Source: an uncultured Kiritimatiellota bacterium
GTDB taxonomy: Bacteria; Verrucomicrobiota; Kiritimatiellia; RFP12; UBA1067
Assembly (NCBI GenBank): GCA_934643865.1
Contig: CAKUCX010000022.1
Coordinates: 1-46,358, forward strand
DNA length: 46,358 nucleotides
Direction of reading: 5' to 3'
Below the pieces are notes generated by a model, which ran no database searches, was not told the DNA's origin, and saw nothing but the letters and a program-made list of their open reading frames with translations. A program made the position numbers and the translations under genes. Positions 24,922-33,084 of the stretch are shown here, piece by piece. How positions within the stretch are numbered: position 1 is the first letter of the stretch; each line of letters starts with the position of its first letter.

Positions 24922-27174
24922 ATGACGACTCCGCGCGCAAGGACACTTCTCGCCGCGCTCCTCGCCGGCATGGCGGCGGCGGGCACAGACCGCCCGCCGC
25001 CGCAGACCCCGGCCGGCCGCATCCGGATCCTGCGGCGCCTGCCTCTCGACGTCCTGCCGGAAAACGTCTTCGAGAGCCTGAGCAACGCGCACTTCTACGA
25101 TCCGTCCTTCGCCGACCTCAACCGCGAGAAGCTCGACGGCTACGCGACGAACGCGACGTTCAACGTCGTCACGCTCACGCTGCGCTGCGCGCCGGACCTC
25201 AACGACCCGCGCACGAAGGAGAAGGTCGCGGACTACGTGCGCCTCGCGCACGCGCGCGGGCTCAAGGTGCTGATGGACATCGACCCCCGCATCGCCCGCC
25301 ACCGCTTCCTCGCCGCGCACCCCGACGAATGCGAGCGCGTCGTCCACGTCGTGCGCGTCAAGCCCGGAACGGACGGCAGGGCCACGGCGTCGGCCGCGCG
25401 CACCCGGCAGCTCAACGACCACATGAGCTGGGGCTCGACGCGGGCCTACGACGCGACGGGCGCGTCGCTCCTGGGCGGATGGGCGCTCAAGGGCGACGGG
25501 TCGAAGCGCCGCCTCCAGCCGTTCGTGTCGGAGCAGACGCACAACAGCTGCACGGCCACCTGCGACGGCCTCGCGCAGGACGAGGACTTCGTCGCCCTCT
25601 TCGAGTTCCGCCTCTATTCGGCCGACGTCTTCTCGCCGCTCCTCCTCCCCTACACGCGCGAGCTGATGGAGACGTACCGCGCGCTCGGCGTCGACGGCGC
25701 GATGAAGGACGAATGGGGCCATCCGCCGAGCTACAGCTTCGACCCGCTCTTCAAGGCCAACCTCGCCCACTGGTACTCGCCGCACTACGCGGCGGCCTAC
25801 GCCCGGGCGACGGGCGGGCGCGTCCTCGCCGAAGATCTCGTGGAGATGACGTTCGGCGGCCCCGGGGCCGAGGCGATGGTCGACGCCTACAACCGCGTCA
25901 ACCTCGAACGCAACGTGGCGATCGAGCGCCACCACTACTTCACCGTCAAGGAGCTCTTCGGCGACGACGCCTACGTGACGAAGCACGCGACGTGGTGGGG
26001 CACGCTCAGCTGGCCGGAATTCCGCCACGACGGACTCGACTGGTGGCAGGCCAAGCGCGACTGGGCGCAGACGGACGAGACGACGGCCGTACCCGTCATG
26101 CTCTCGCTCGCGAAGAAGTTCGGGAAGGGCTGGCTGAACGAGGGCTACCAGAACGCGCCCGAGAAGTACGCGCCGAAGCTCTGGCAGTACGCGCTCGCGG
26201 GCGGGCGCATGGTCTACCACGGCGTCTACCCCGCGAAGGGCCCGCGCTACGACGCGATGGGCGCGCGCGAGCAGGCCCTCGCCAGGACGTTCGACATCCT
26301 GCGGCAGGACGGGGCGCTCGCCCAGAGCCGCATCCGCCTCGCGAACGTCCTCTCCGGCTCCGTGGCCGACTCGCCCGTCGCCTTCGTCTTCGGCCACATG
26401 AACCTGATGAACTGGCTCAAGAAGGACACCTACGCCGACTGGGGCGGCGACAAGGTCGCCGCGCTGACCTCGCAGGGCTGGCTGACCGACGCCTACCCGT
26501 CCACCGAGCTGAAGAACTTCGCGGTCGACGCCGAGGGCTGGCTCAGGATGGGCGCGCAGCGCTACCACGCCGTCGTCCTCTACCACCCCGACGCGGACGA
26601 CGCGCGCGCGTTCGACGCCCGCCTCGCGGACGTCACGAAGACGCGGGTCTTCCGCCTCGCGAAGGACGCGCGCGCCGACGCCGTCGCCGCGTTCCTGGAG
26701 ACGAGCGGCGCGCGCCGGCAGCCGGCCGTCTGCCGCAACGGCGCGTGGAACGCGGAGCAGTACCCCGAGGCGGACGGCACGCTGCGTCTCGTCGACGGGA
26801 CGCTGGAGCGCTTCAAGGCCCTCGACTCGACGGCCGGCGACCCGATCGCGGGCGTCCTTGAGACCGAGGCCGGGGACGTCGCCTACCGGGCCGTCGGCTT
26901 CTTCGGCGCGCGCGCGCGCAACGGGCGCGTCGAGGCGTTTGGCGGCGCGCAGGTGGCGGAGGCGGCGATCCCGGGGCTGGCGATCCGTCTGGACCGGCCC
27001 GAGGACTTCGTCCTCACGCGCGACGCGGACGGCTGGCACGGCCTCCTCCAGCGCGTCGACGTCGACGCGCCCGTGCCGCCGGCCCTTCTCGCCGTGACGC
27101 CGCGCTGGACGATCCTCGCCGCGCCGGCCCTCATCGCGCCCGACGGCGCCGCCGCAGCAGGACAAGCGCGATGA
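24922..27174 (+). CDS. Secreted glycoside hydrolase-like TIM-barrel protein
   Basis: A 750-aa protein, the first intact plus-strand gene. The ATG at 24922 follows AAAGGAAG; the N-terminus MTTPRARTLLAALLAGMAAA is a signal peptide. Residues about 55-400 look like a (beta/alpha)8 barrel (GLKVLMDIDPRIARH; GVDGAMKDEWGHPPS with Asp263/Glu264 as candidate catalytic residues). Residues about 540-600 (YHAVVLYHPDADDARAF...VFRLAKDARADAVAAFLE) resemble the flavodoxin-like domain of GH42-type proteins, and a beta-sandwich closes the chain. I do not recognise a named family with confidence. The large open frame upstream in the same phase, through the LamG gene, is a shadow. Confidence 0.7.
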   Translation: MTTPRARTLLAALLAGMAAAGTDRPPPQTPAGRIRILRRLPLDVLPENVFESLSNAHFYDPSFADLNREKLDGYATNATFNVVTLTLRCAPDLNDPRTKEKVADYVRLAHARGLKVLMDIDPRIARHRFLAAHPDECERVVHVVRVKPGTDGRATASAARTRQLNDHMSWGSTRAYDATGASLLGGWALKGDGSKRRLQPFVSEQTHNSCTATCDGLAQDEDFVALFEFRLYSADVFSPLLLPYTRELMETYRALGVDGAMKDEWGHPPSYSFDPLFKANLAHWYSPHYAAAYARATGGRVLAEDLVEMTFGGPGAEAMVDAYNRVNLERNVAIERHHYFTVKELFGDDAYVTKHATWWGTLSWPEFRHDGLDWWQAKRDWAQTDETTAVPVMLSLAKKFGKGWLNEGYQNAPEKYAPKLWQYALAGGRMVYHGVYPAKGPRYDAMGAREQALARTFDILRQDGALAQSRIRLANVLSGSVADSPVAFVFGHMNLMNWLKKDTYADWGGDKVAALTSQGWLTDAYPSTELKNFAVDAEGWLRMGAQRYHAVVLYHPDADDARAFDARLADVTKTRVFRLAKDARADAVAAFLETSGARRQPAVCRNGAWNAEQYPEADGTLRLVDGTLERFKALDSTAGDPIAGVLETEAGDVAYRAVGFFGARARNGRVEAFGGAQVAEAAIPGLAIRLDRPEDFVLTRDADGWHGLLQRVDVDAPVPPALLAVTPRWTILAAPALIAPDGAAAAGQAR

Positions 27175-27337
27175 TCGCGGCGTAGTAGGCGAGAAGCCCG
27201 GCGGCGACGAACACCCACATCGAGGCGTCGTGCGTGTAGCCGACCTGGTTGTCCTCGGCCAGGCGCACGCCGAAGCCCATTACGAGCAGGAAGAGCGCGC
27301 CGGCGAGCGACGCCAGGAATCTGCGCCACGTGTACAT
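27131..27337 (-). CDS. Small two-helix membrane protein
   Basis: A 68-aa protein, MYTWRRFLASLAGALFLLVM then a polar loop (EDNQVGYTHDASM) and a second helix WVFVAAGLLAYYAAIIALVL, ending in a run of arginines. The ATG overlaps the RluA stop (TGATG at 27339-27335). Its 3' end overlaps the tail of the convergent plus-strand gene by 44 bases. The function is unknown; the start overlap and two clean helices support it as real. Confidence 0.7.
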   Translation of the reverse strand: MYTWRRFLASLAGALFLLVMGFGVRLAEDNQVGYTHDASMWVFVAAGLLAYYAAIIALVLLRRRRRAR

Positions 27338-28266
27338 CAGATCTGCGCCCAGGGCGGTTCGGGCGTGCGGATCTCCGCCTCGTCGCCCGAGACGGGATGG
27401 CGGAAATGGGCGGCGAGGGCGTGGAGGGCGTGTCCCTCCTGCCCCGCGACGGCGAACGCGCCGTAGAGGCGGTCGTTGACGACGTGCATGCCCGCAAGGG
27501 CGAGCTGGGAGCGGATCTGGTGCGTGACGCCCGTGTAGATCGTCACCTCCAGCAGCGTGCGCGTCTCGTTGCCGCACTGCGTGAGGCCGAGGGGGCGGAA
27601 GTTCGTCACGGCGTGGAGCGGCGCCGCGCGCACCTTCGCGCGGGCGCGGGAGATGTCGATCATGCGGCAGAAGGGGAGCGTCGGGTCGTGGACGAGGTCG
27701 TTCTCCAGGGTCCCCCCCACGGCGACGGCCCCCTCGACGAGCGCGAGATACGTCTTCTTCACCGCCTGCTCGGCGAACTGCGCGCGCAGGTTCTCCCAGG
27801 CGGCCGCCGTGCGCGCGACGAGGACGAGCCCCGACGTGCCCGCGTCGATGCGGTGGAGCGCGCCCGCCATGAGCGGCGCGTCGCCGATCTCGGCGCACTC
27901 GGGGTGGTGCGCGACGACGCCGTTCATGAGCGTGCCGCGCTCCCGGCGCGAGAGCGGCTGCACGGGCATCCCGGCGGGCTTGTCGTAGGCGAGGAGGGCC
28001 GCGTCGGCGAAGATCTCGCGCAGGGGCACGGAGAGGTCGGGGGCGACGCGGTTGTCCCGCTCCTCGGCGAGCGACGCCACGCGCACCGTCTCGCCGCCCC
28101 TGAGCTTCATCCCCTTGCTGGCGGCCACGCGCCCGTCCACCCACACCGCGCCCGCCGCGCACGCCTCGCGGCAGAACGCGCGCGAGGAGGTGGGGAAGTG
28201 GGCAAACAAGGCGGCGTCCAACCGGACGCCGCCTTCGTTCTGCACGAATTCCCGGTCCTCAATCAT
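27337..28266 (-). CDS. RluA-family pseudouridine synthase
   Basis: A 309-aa protein with an S4 RNA-binding domain (about 12-66, VRLDAALFAHFP...VWVDGRV) and a pseudouridine synthase domain. The catalytic Asp141 lies in GALHRIDAGTSGLVL, with the later motif TRTLLEVTIYTGVTHQIRSQL. It isomerises uridine in rRNA or tRNA; which position cannot be said. It overlaps the lipoprotein gene upstream by 8 bases and the small membrane gene downstream by one base. Confidence 0.92.
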   Translation of the reverse strand: MIEDREFVQNEGGVRLDAALFAHFPTSSRAFCREACAAGAVWVDGRVAASKGMKLRGGETVRVASLAEERDNRVAPDLSVPLREIFADAALLAYDKPAGMPVQPLSRRERGTLMNGVVAHHPECAEIGDAPLMAGALHRIDAGTSGLVLVARTAAAWENLRAQFAEQAVKKTYLALVEGAVAVGGTLENDLVHDPTLPFCRMIDISRARAKVRAAPLHAVTNFRPLGLTQCGNETRTLLEVTIYTGVTHQIRSQLALAGMHVVNDRLYGAFAVAGQEGHALHALAAHFRHPVSGDEAEIRTPEPPWAQI

Positions 28267-28450
28267 AGCGGTCGGTCATGATGGAGGGCAGGGGGCCGAG
28301 ACCTTCCCAGTTCCGGTTCGACGACCACGGAAGGTCGGAATCCTCGGCCGTGTCGGCGATGCAGCCCGCCAGCGCCCCCAGCGCGCACGCGCAGGCGAGC
28401 GCGCCCGCCCAGAAGAGGACGCGCGCGGCCCTATTCCGCAAAGACGACAT
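28259..28450 (-). CDS. Mini-lipoprotein with DSDLPWS motif
   Basis: A 63-aa protein: MSSLRNRAARVLFW, a hydrophobic stretch and lipobox LAGC (Cys30), leaving a mature peptide of only 34 residues, with DSDLPWSSNRNWEGLGPLPS. Its start overlaps the end of the coiled-coil gene by 20 bases, and its stop overlaps the rluA-like start. The function is unknown. From memory, small lipoproteins with a similar D-L-P-W...W-E-G pattern occur in related PVC bacteria; this should be checked. Confidence 0.72.
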   Translation of the reverse strand: MSSLRNRAARVLFWAGALACACALGALAGCIADTAEDSDLPWSSNRNWEGLGPLPSIMTDRYD

Positions 28451-29573
28451 CGCCCTTCTTGACCTCGCTCTGCAGCCAGTCGCCGAGGATGTCGGCAACG
28501 ACGTAGTTCTTGCCCGGCACGTTGCGCAGGAGGCGCAGACGCCCGATGTACTCGCCGGCGGAGCCCTTGAAGCCCGGACGGCGGATGCCCATCTCCAGAA
28601 GCGGCAGCGCACCCTGGCGCTCGGGGCCGAGCAGCTCCTTCATCGCGTCGTCGCCGAACTCGATGACGGCGAACATGAGCTTCGGGTTGATCTCGACGAT
28701 CTTGCCCTTGTTGCCCGCCGTGAGCGCCGCCGCCGCGACCGAGCTCTGCGCCGCCGCCGGCTGCGAGGAGGCCTGCGTCTGAAGAAGCTTCTTGAGCTGG
28801 TCGACGAGCTTCTGGGACTTCTCAAGGTCTTCCTTCACCGCCTCCGTCTCGTCCTTCGCGCTCGAAACCTCGTCCTTCAGGGACTTGATCTCGGCGTTGA
28901 GGTCGTCGATCTGCGACTTCGTCTTCGTGAGCGTCTCCTCGACGGCGGCCTTCGCCTGCTCAAGCTCGGTGACCTGCTTCGCCTTCTCCTCGACGGCGAT
29001 CTTGTCCTGGCGGGCATCCGGCTTGATCTTGTTGTAGTCGACGACGAGCGCCTCCAGCTTCGCGCGCACGCTCGCGAGTTCGGCGCGCGTGGAGTTGAGC
29101 TTCGCCTGCTGCGCCTTGGCGCGCTCGAAGAGCTGGTCGAGGAGCGCCTGCGCCGTGCCCGGGCCCTTCTTGACGAAGTCGCCGGGGTTGGCCGCGTCCG
29201 GGATCTTCTGCCCCTCGGGGTCGAGCATGTAGAGCTTGCGCAGCTGGATGCGCTCCTTGTCGTCCCACTTCATCGTCTCAAGGTTCGCCTCTTCGAGCTG
29301 CGAGGGATAGTCTTCGAGAAGGTTCTCGGTCTCGGGCGTCTCCAGCTGCTTCGCCTCGACGGCGGAGATGTCCTTGCGGGCCTCCGGCGAGGTGGTGGGC
29401 TTGGCGGCGTCGGACTTCTCGATCGTGTTGGAGATCCTGACGAGGTAGTCCTCCAGCTGCCGGTTGCGGTCTTTCAGCAGGTCTTTCTTGTCGTAGAGCT
29501 TGAACTCGAAGAACAGCGCGGCGGCCGAGACCACCAGGATCACGTAGACGAGCGCATGCAAAGCCTTGTTCAT
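28431..29573 (-). CDS. Membrane-anchored coiled-coil protein with a C-terminal beta domain
   Basis: A 380-aa protein with one N-terminal helix (LHALVYVILVVSAAALFFEF). Heptad-rich coiled coil spans about residues 125-265 (TKSQIDDLNAEIKSLKDEV...EDLEKSQKLVDQLKKLL). A linker rich in Ala/Gln/Ser leads to a C-terminal domain (GKIVEINPKLMFAVIEFG...GRLRLLRNVPGKNYVVADIL), which resembles a FlgT-C-like small beta domain. It probably faces the periplasm. The function is unknown. It heads an operon with the lipoprotein, RluA and small membrane genes. Confidence 0.85.
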   Translation of the reverse strand: MNKALHALVYVILVVSAAALFFEFKLYDKKDLLKDRNRQLEDYLVRISNTIEKSDAAKPTTSPEARKDISAVEAKQLETPETENLLEDYPSQLEEANLETMKWDDKERIQLRKLYMLDPEGQKIPDAANPGDFVKKGPGTAQALLDQLFERAKAQQAKLNSTRAELASVRAKLEALVVDYNKIKPDARQDKIAVEEKAKQVTELEQAKAAVEETLTKTKSQIDDLNAEIKSLKDEVSSAKDETEAVKEDLEKSQKLVDQLKKLLQTQASSQPAAAQSSVAAAALTAGNKGKIVEINPKLMFAVIEFGDDAMKELLGPERQGALPLLEMGIRRPGFKGSAGEYIGRLRLLRNVPGKNYVVADILGDWLQSEVKKGDVVFAE

Positions 29574-29641
29574 GTCTTTTCAACCTTCTTTTGGACAGGA
29601 TATGGAGCGCGCAGAGCCTAGCCTGCGTTCTCACGCGGTGT

Positions 29642-29670
29642 AGAATAGAGGAATTTCGCCGATTTGGCAA
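29642..29670 (-). promoter_or_regulatory. Promoter of the coiled-coil/lipoprotein/RluA operon
   Basis: The -35 TTGCCA (29665-29670), a 17-base spacer and the -10 TATTCT (29642-29647) lie about 70 bases upstream of the ATG at 29573. A weak inverted repeat TTTGG...CCAAA surrounds the -35. Confidence 0.65.
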
Positions 29671-29706
29671 TTCCAAAATGCGTTTTTTTTCTCCGCCGCC
29701 CCCGGC

Positions 29707-31200
29707 CTACGGCTCGACGCCGCCGCCGAGCGCCTTGTAGAGGGCGATGAGGTCGAGGGTGATGTTGCCGCGGCTGATGGCGAGCGCCTCCTCCAGCGCG
29801 AGGAGGGAGCGCTGCGCGTCGAGGACATTGTTGAAGTCGGCGAGGCCGTTCTTGTAGAGATCCTGCGAGATGTTCACCGCGTCCGTCGCGGCCTTCACGG
29901 CGCCCTGCAGCGACTGGTGGCGGTGATGCTCCTGCGTGTAGGCGCTGTAGGCGTTGCGCGTCTCCGCGTAGGCCGTCTGCACCGCCTGCTCGTAGGCGAG
30001 CGCGGCCTCGTGCATCTTCGACTCCTCCGCCCTCAGGTTCGCGAGGAGGTTGCCGCCCTGGAAGACCGGCCAGCTGAAACTCGGGCCGATGGAGCCGAGG
30101 AACGCCTCGCGGCGGAAGAGGCGGTTGGCCTTCACGCTGTCGAGGCCGAGCGAGCCGTTGATGTAGAACTTCGGGAAGAGCTGCGACTTGGCGAGGCCGA
30201 CGGCGGCGACCTGCGCGGCGAGCCGGCGCTCGGCGGCGCGCACGTCGGGGCGCGCGCGCATCGCGTCGAGCGGGATGGCGGCGAGGCGCTGCGGGGCGAC
30301 GAGCCAGTCGCGGTCCGGCCGCGCGCCGAGCAGCCCGTGGAGCGAGCCGGGCATCGTGCCCGAGAGGATCGCGAGCGCGTTCATGCACGCCTCCTCGGCG
30401 GCGAGCAGGTTCGGGATCGAGGCGCGCGTCTGCTCCACGTTGTACTTCGCCTGGTTGACGGCGAGCTCGTCGCCGATGCCGCTGTCGAGGCGACTCTTGA
30501 GGATGTCGTACGTCTCGCTCTGGAGCTTGAGGTTCGCGCGCGCGACGCGCAGGCGCTCCTGCGTCGTGCGGAGGGAGATGTACTCGCGGCCGATCTCGGA
30601 GGTGAGCGTGACCCAGGCGTCCTCCAGCGTGTACGCGGCGGCGGCGAGGGCGGCCTCGGCCGACTCCCAGGCGCGGCGCGTGCCGCCGAAGAGGTCGATC
30701 TCCCAGGAGGCGTCGAACCCGCTCGCCCAGTGGTCGCCGTGCGCGCTCGTGCCGCTCGCGGCGCGCGAGCTCGTGAAGCGGTGCGCACCCGTGCGCGCGT
30801 AGGTGCCGTCCATCGTCACCTTGGGCATGAACGCGGCCGCGCTCCCCACGAGCGCCCAGCGCGCCTGCACGAGGCGCTCCTGCGCCATGAGGAAGGTGAG
30901 GTTGTTCGAGACGGCCGCCGCGACGAGGTTCGTCAGCACGTCGTCGTCGAACTGGTTCCACCAGCTCCGGATTGACGCGGCCGTGATCGTCACGCGCGGG
31001 TCCTCGTTCGTCGCGGCCGCGCGGAACTCGCCCGTCGCCGTCTTGTTCGTCGTCGGGTAGCCCGCGTCGGGCGCGGCCGCCTCCGGCGCGGCGATCTCGG
31101 GCTCCACGTAGTCCGGCCCCACGCTCGGCAGATGCGAACAGCCGACGAGCGCGGCCGCCAGCAGCAGCAGGCCCGCGACCAGTTTTTGTCCTACCTTCAT
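29707..31200 (-). CDS. Outer-membrane efflux channel, TolC/OprM (NodT) family lipoprotein
   Basis: A 497-aa protein. The ATG at 31200 follows GAAGGAG; the N-terminus MKVGQKLVAGLLLLAAALVGC is a lipoprotein signal with lipobox LVGC. SVGPDYVEP and SWWNQFDDDVLTNLVAAAVSNN are typical NodT-family openings. Two long alpha-helical repeats follow, the second ending DFNNVLDAQRSLLALEEALA. It forms the outer-membrane duct of the RND pump encoded upstream (33085-37510). Unusually, it is separated from the pump by about 1.9 kb of unrelated genes and has its own promoter. Confidence 0.93.
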   Translation of the reverse strand: MKVGQKLVAGLLLLAAALVGCSHLPSVGPDYVEPEIAAPEAAAPDAGYPTTNKTATGEFRAAATNEDPRVTITAASIRSWWNQFDDDVLTNLVAAAVSNNLTFLMAQERLVQARWALVGSAAAFMPKVTMDGTYARTGAHRFTSSRAASGTSAHGDHWASGFDASWEIDLFGGTRRAWESAEAALAAAAYTLEDAWVTLTSEIGREYISLRTTQERLRVARANLKLQSETYDILKSRLDSGIGDELAVNQAKYNVEQTRASIPNLLAAEEACMNALAILSGTMPGSLHGLLGARPDRDWLVAPQRLAAIPLDAMRARPDVRAAERRLAAQVAAVGLAKSQLFPKFYINGSLGLDSVKANRLFRREAFLGSIGPSFSWPVFQGGNLLANLRAEESKMHEAALAYEQAVQTAYAETRNAYSAYTQEHHRHQSLQGAVKAATDAVNISQDLYKNGLADFNNVLDAQRSLLALEEALAISRGNITLDLIALYKALGGGVEP

Positions 31201-31231
31201 CTTGTTCACTCCTTCTCGTTCACGGTTCACT

Positions 31232-31259
31232 ATCATATCATAACGGCGGGCGGGCGCAA
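31232..31259 (-). promoter_or_regulatory. Promoter of the efflux channel gene
   Basis: The -35 TTGCGC (31254-31259), the same hexamer as at the tRNA-Gln promoter, is 16 bases from the -10 TATGAT (31232-31237). A second overlapping TATGAT lies five bases upstream. The start codon is 32 bases further on. Confidence 0.6.
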
Positions 31260-31268
31260 CACGCCACA

Positions 31269-31898
31269 TCAATCCCGCAGAAAGTCTTCCATCTTCTGGC
31301 GAAGACGGTCCGATAGGATCGGTTTGACTTCATTCACGTCATTCGTCCGACCGATGGCCGCAGCCGTCAATGCCCTGGAAAGGGCCATGGCTTCGCGAAG
31401 TGTCGCCCCTTCGCCGAGTTCCTCAAATCCCAGCAAAGCCCTGGACACGGCATTTGTGGAATCCACGACACCTCGCACCTGAATGTCATCCCACGCATTC
31501 GATGCAACCAAGTAGGCGGACCGTTCATCGCCCATGGTGTTGAAGTAGAAAGCCTTCAAAATCTGCAGATGCCAATACTGCCATCTGTCGGGCGTCATCA
31601 CCGGCATCTGCGCAACATTCGTGATCGCGCACCACGTAGCAGCAAGATGGCTTTCGTCAGCCATGAGGTCGAAGGACGCAATCCGCGAGAACCCGCGAAG
31701 CAGGTTGGCCGTGAGCGCCATCTCGACATTTGTGCTTTGACTTGCACAGCGTTCAATGTAATTGGTGAAACGCGCTTCAACCAGTTCCTCCCGACACGCC
31801 AGGGCAGTCACAGCCCTCTCGTCAAACGTCATTTCCCGCGCTCCCAACATGCAGCCTATGGAAATGCAAAGAATATGGACAATCCAACGAACAGGCAT
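31269..31898 (-). CDS. Secreted protein of unknown function, paralogue of the next gene
   Basis: A 209-aa protein starting MPVRWIVHILCISIGCMLGA, a signal peptide with a possible lipid cysteine (Cys17). The remainder is helical and lacks known motifs. The stretch LLGFEELGEGATLREAMALS followed by RALTAAAIGRTNDV aligns with LLRYHDAEGLNIYQTIQVFA then ALTAAKRGEGAVAT of the neighbour at 31974, so the two are diverged paralogues. The start overlaps a TAA (TAATG) that ends a duplicated remnant of the upstream 145-aa gene. Its base composition is clearly less GC-rich than the pump genes. Confidence 0.7.
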   Translation of the reverse strand: MPVRWIVHILCISIGCMLGAREMTFDERAVTALACREELVEARFTNYIERCASQSTNVEMALTANLLRGFSRIASFDLMADESHLAATWCAITNVAQMPVMTPDRWQYWHLQILKAFYFNTMGDERSAYLVASNAWDDIQVRGVVDSTNAVSRALLGFEELGEGATLREAMALSRALTAAAIGRTNDVNEVKPILSDRLRQKMEDFLRD

Positions 31899-31953
31899 TA
31901 CCAATCTTCCCTTCTCACTTCTTTCTTCTTCCGAGATATAAACCACGACGCAA

Positions 31954-31995
31954 AGTACACATACCGATTCCGGTCAATCGCACAGGCGTTCCAGG
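31954..31995. repeat. 42-bp direct repeat, copy A
   Basis: This matches 32690-32731 at 41 of 42 positions. It is the most conserved part of a longer duplicated segment (about 31896-31995 and 32631-32731). On the minus strand it encodes the WNACAIDRNRYVYF tail of the 145-aa protein, and in another frame supplies the last residues and stop (ERLCD) of the 219-aa gene. Confidence 0.95.
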
Positions 31996-32633
31996 CCCTT
32001 CCCCCTTGCCGACAGGATGAGGGGCACCATCTCCTGATACCGCATCGGCAATGCCCGGACAAAATTTGTCGCCACGGCCCCTTCACCGCGCTTTGCCGCC
32101 GTCAAGGCGGCAAAGACCTGTATGGTCTGGTAGATGTTCAACCCCTCCGCATCATGATACCGTAGAAGTGCTTGTGCAACGACATCGTTCCCCTCCGTAC
32201 AATCCGAAGAATCCAACTCCACAAGGGCATTGGTCGCCACGCTAAAAGCACGGGCATCCTCTCCTGCCAGGCAAAGCCCCCCTACAAGGAGAAGTCGAGC
32301 GGCCATGCTTTGCCAGTGGGCATGGTCGTCACCTGCCGACTGCACACGGTTCGATGCCAAATCAAGGCCTGCAGTCAACGCGGACTCATCATGGGTTTGT
32401 TCAAACAACTCCAGTCGAGATGCGACCTCAACCAGTTTTGCGGACAAAAGCCCGTTGGTGGATGGCGAAGAGCGAATGAATTCATCCAAGTTGTTTGTGA
32501 ACACGACATCCGCCAATGCGGCACGGTTTACGAGGGCATTTGTAGCCGCAGTCGTAAACTCGGCCTCCGACGTCCAAGCAAGCCCGAACGTTACGCGAAA
32601 AACCCAAAGGGCCATCAGAACAGAACGCCTCAT
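31974..32633 (-). CDS. Secreted protein of unknown function, paralogue of the downstream gene
   Basis: A 219-aa protein. The ATG at 32633 shares bases with the TGA of the 145-aa gene (TGATG); a GTG and a TTG just upstream are alternatives. The N-terminus MRRSVLMALWVFRVTFGLAW is a signal peptide. The mature part is helix-rich with no recognised motif. The last six codons lie inside repeat copy A, so its C-terminus was created by the duplication joint. It is AT-rich relative to its surroundings, like its paralogue. Confidence 0.68.
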   Translation of the reverse strand: MRRSVLMALWVFRVTFGLAWTSEAEFTTAATNALVNRAALADVVFTNNLDEFIRSSPSTNGLLSAKLVEVASRLELFEQTHDESALTAGLDLASNRVQSAGDDHAHWQSMAARLLLVGGLCLAGEDARAFSVATNALVELDSSDCTEGNDVVAQALLRYHDAEGLNIYQTIQVFAALTAAKRGEGAVATNFVRALPMRYQEMVPLILSARGKGLERLCD

Positions 32634-33070
32634 CACCAATCCGCTCTCTTGACTTCGACCCGAAATCGTACCAAGTGCATGAGTCTTCCAAAGTACACGT
32701 ACCGATTCCGGTCAATCGCACAGGCGTTCCATGCATGGTTCGCCGCGTTTGCGTCCATCCACGCCTCGACATCGCCCTTGGCGGCACGGTTCGCGCGCCA
32801 CGCCTCGGCGCCCTTCCCGCGCAGGGCGACGCGGAAGAACGCGCGCGAGGGGAACGCCTCCTCCCCCAAACACGGCAACGCGGCCTTCGGAATCGAAACC
32901 GCCGCGTCCGTTGCGCCCGCCGCAAGCGTCCGGAAGAAGGCGGCCAACGTCCGAACCGGGCGGAACTTCTTCTCGCGACCGACGGCCAGACCCCAAGCGG
33001 CAAGGCAGAGGAACAGGCATCCAAGAAGGAGGCCCGTCTCCGCTTCGCCGAACAGACAGGGCTGTGCCAT
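32633..33070 (-). CDS. Hypothetical 145-aa protein with one membrane helix
   Basis: Begins MAQPCLFGEAETG, then one helix (LLLGCLFLCLAAWGLAVG), then a basic, Ala-rich region ending HAWNACAIDRNRYVYF and VKRADW. It starts 14 bases after the RND pump stop, with GGACGGGG as a possible ribosome site, so it may ride on the pump transcript. Its 3' end is the repeat that is duplicated upstream of the gene at 31269. The function is unknown and it may be a decayed or chimeric gene. Confidence 0.55.
   Translation of the reverse strand: MAQPCLFGEAETGLLLGCLFLCLAAWGLAVGREKKFRPVRTLAAFFRTLAAGATDAAVSIPKAALPCLGEEAFPSRAFFRVALRGKGAEAWRANRAAKGDVEAWMDANAANHAWNACAIDRNRYVYFGRLMHLVRFRVEVKRADW
32690..32731. repeat. 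42-bp direct repeat, copy B
   Basis: Partner of 31954-31995, one mismatch, 736 bp away; it lies in the 3' end of the 145-aa gene. Confidence 0.95.
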
Positions 33071-33084
33071 CGCGGCCCCGTCCG

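Noticed and set aside
28259..28612. 117-codon frame starting MRCRFWRWASAVRASR
   Set aside because: Only its last 63 codons have a lipoprotein signal and a plausible start; the upstream part is an out-of-frame reading of the coiled-coil gene.
29681..29689. T8 run upstream of the coiled-coil operon as a second slippery promoter
   Set aside because: It lies outside the promoter hexamers and spacer, and is short enough to occur by chance.
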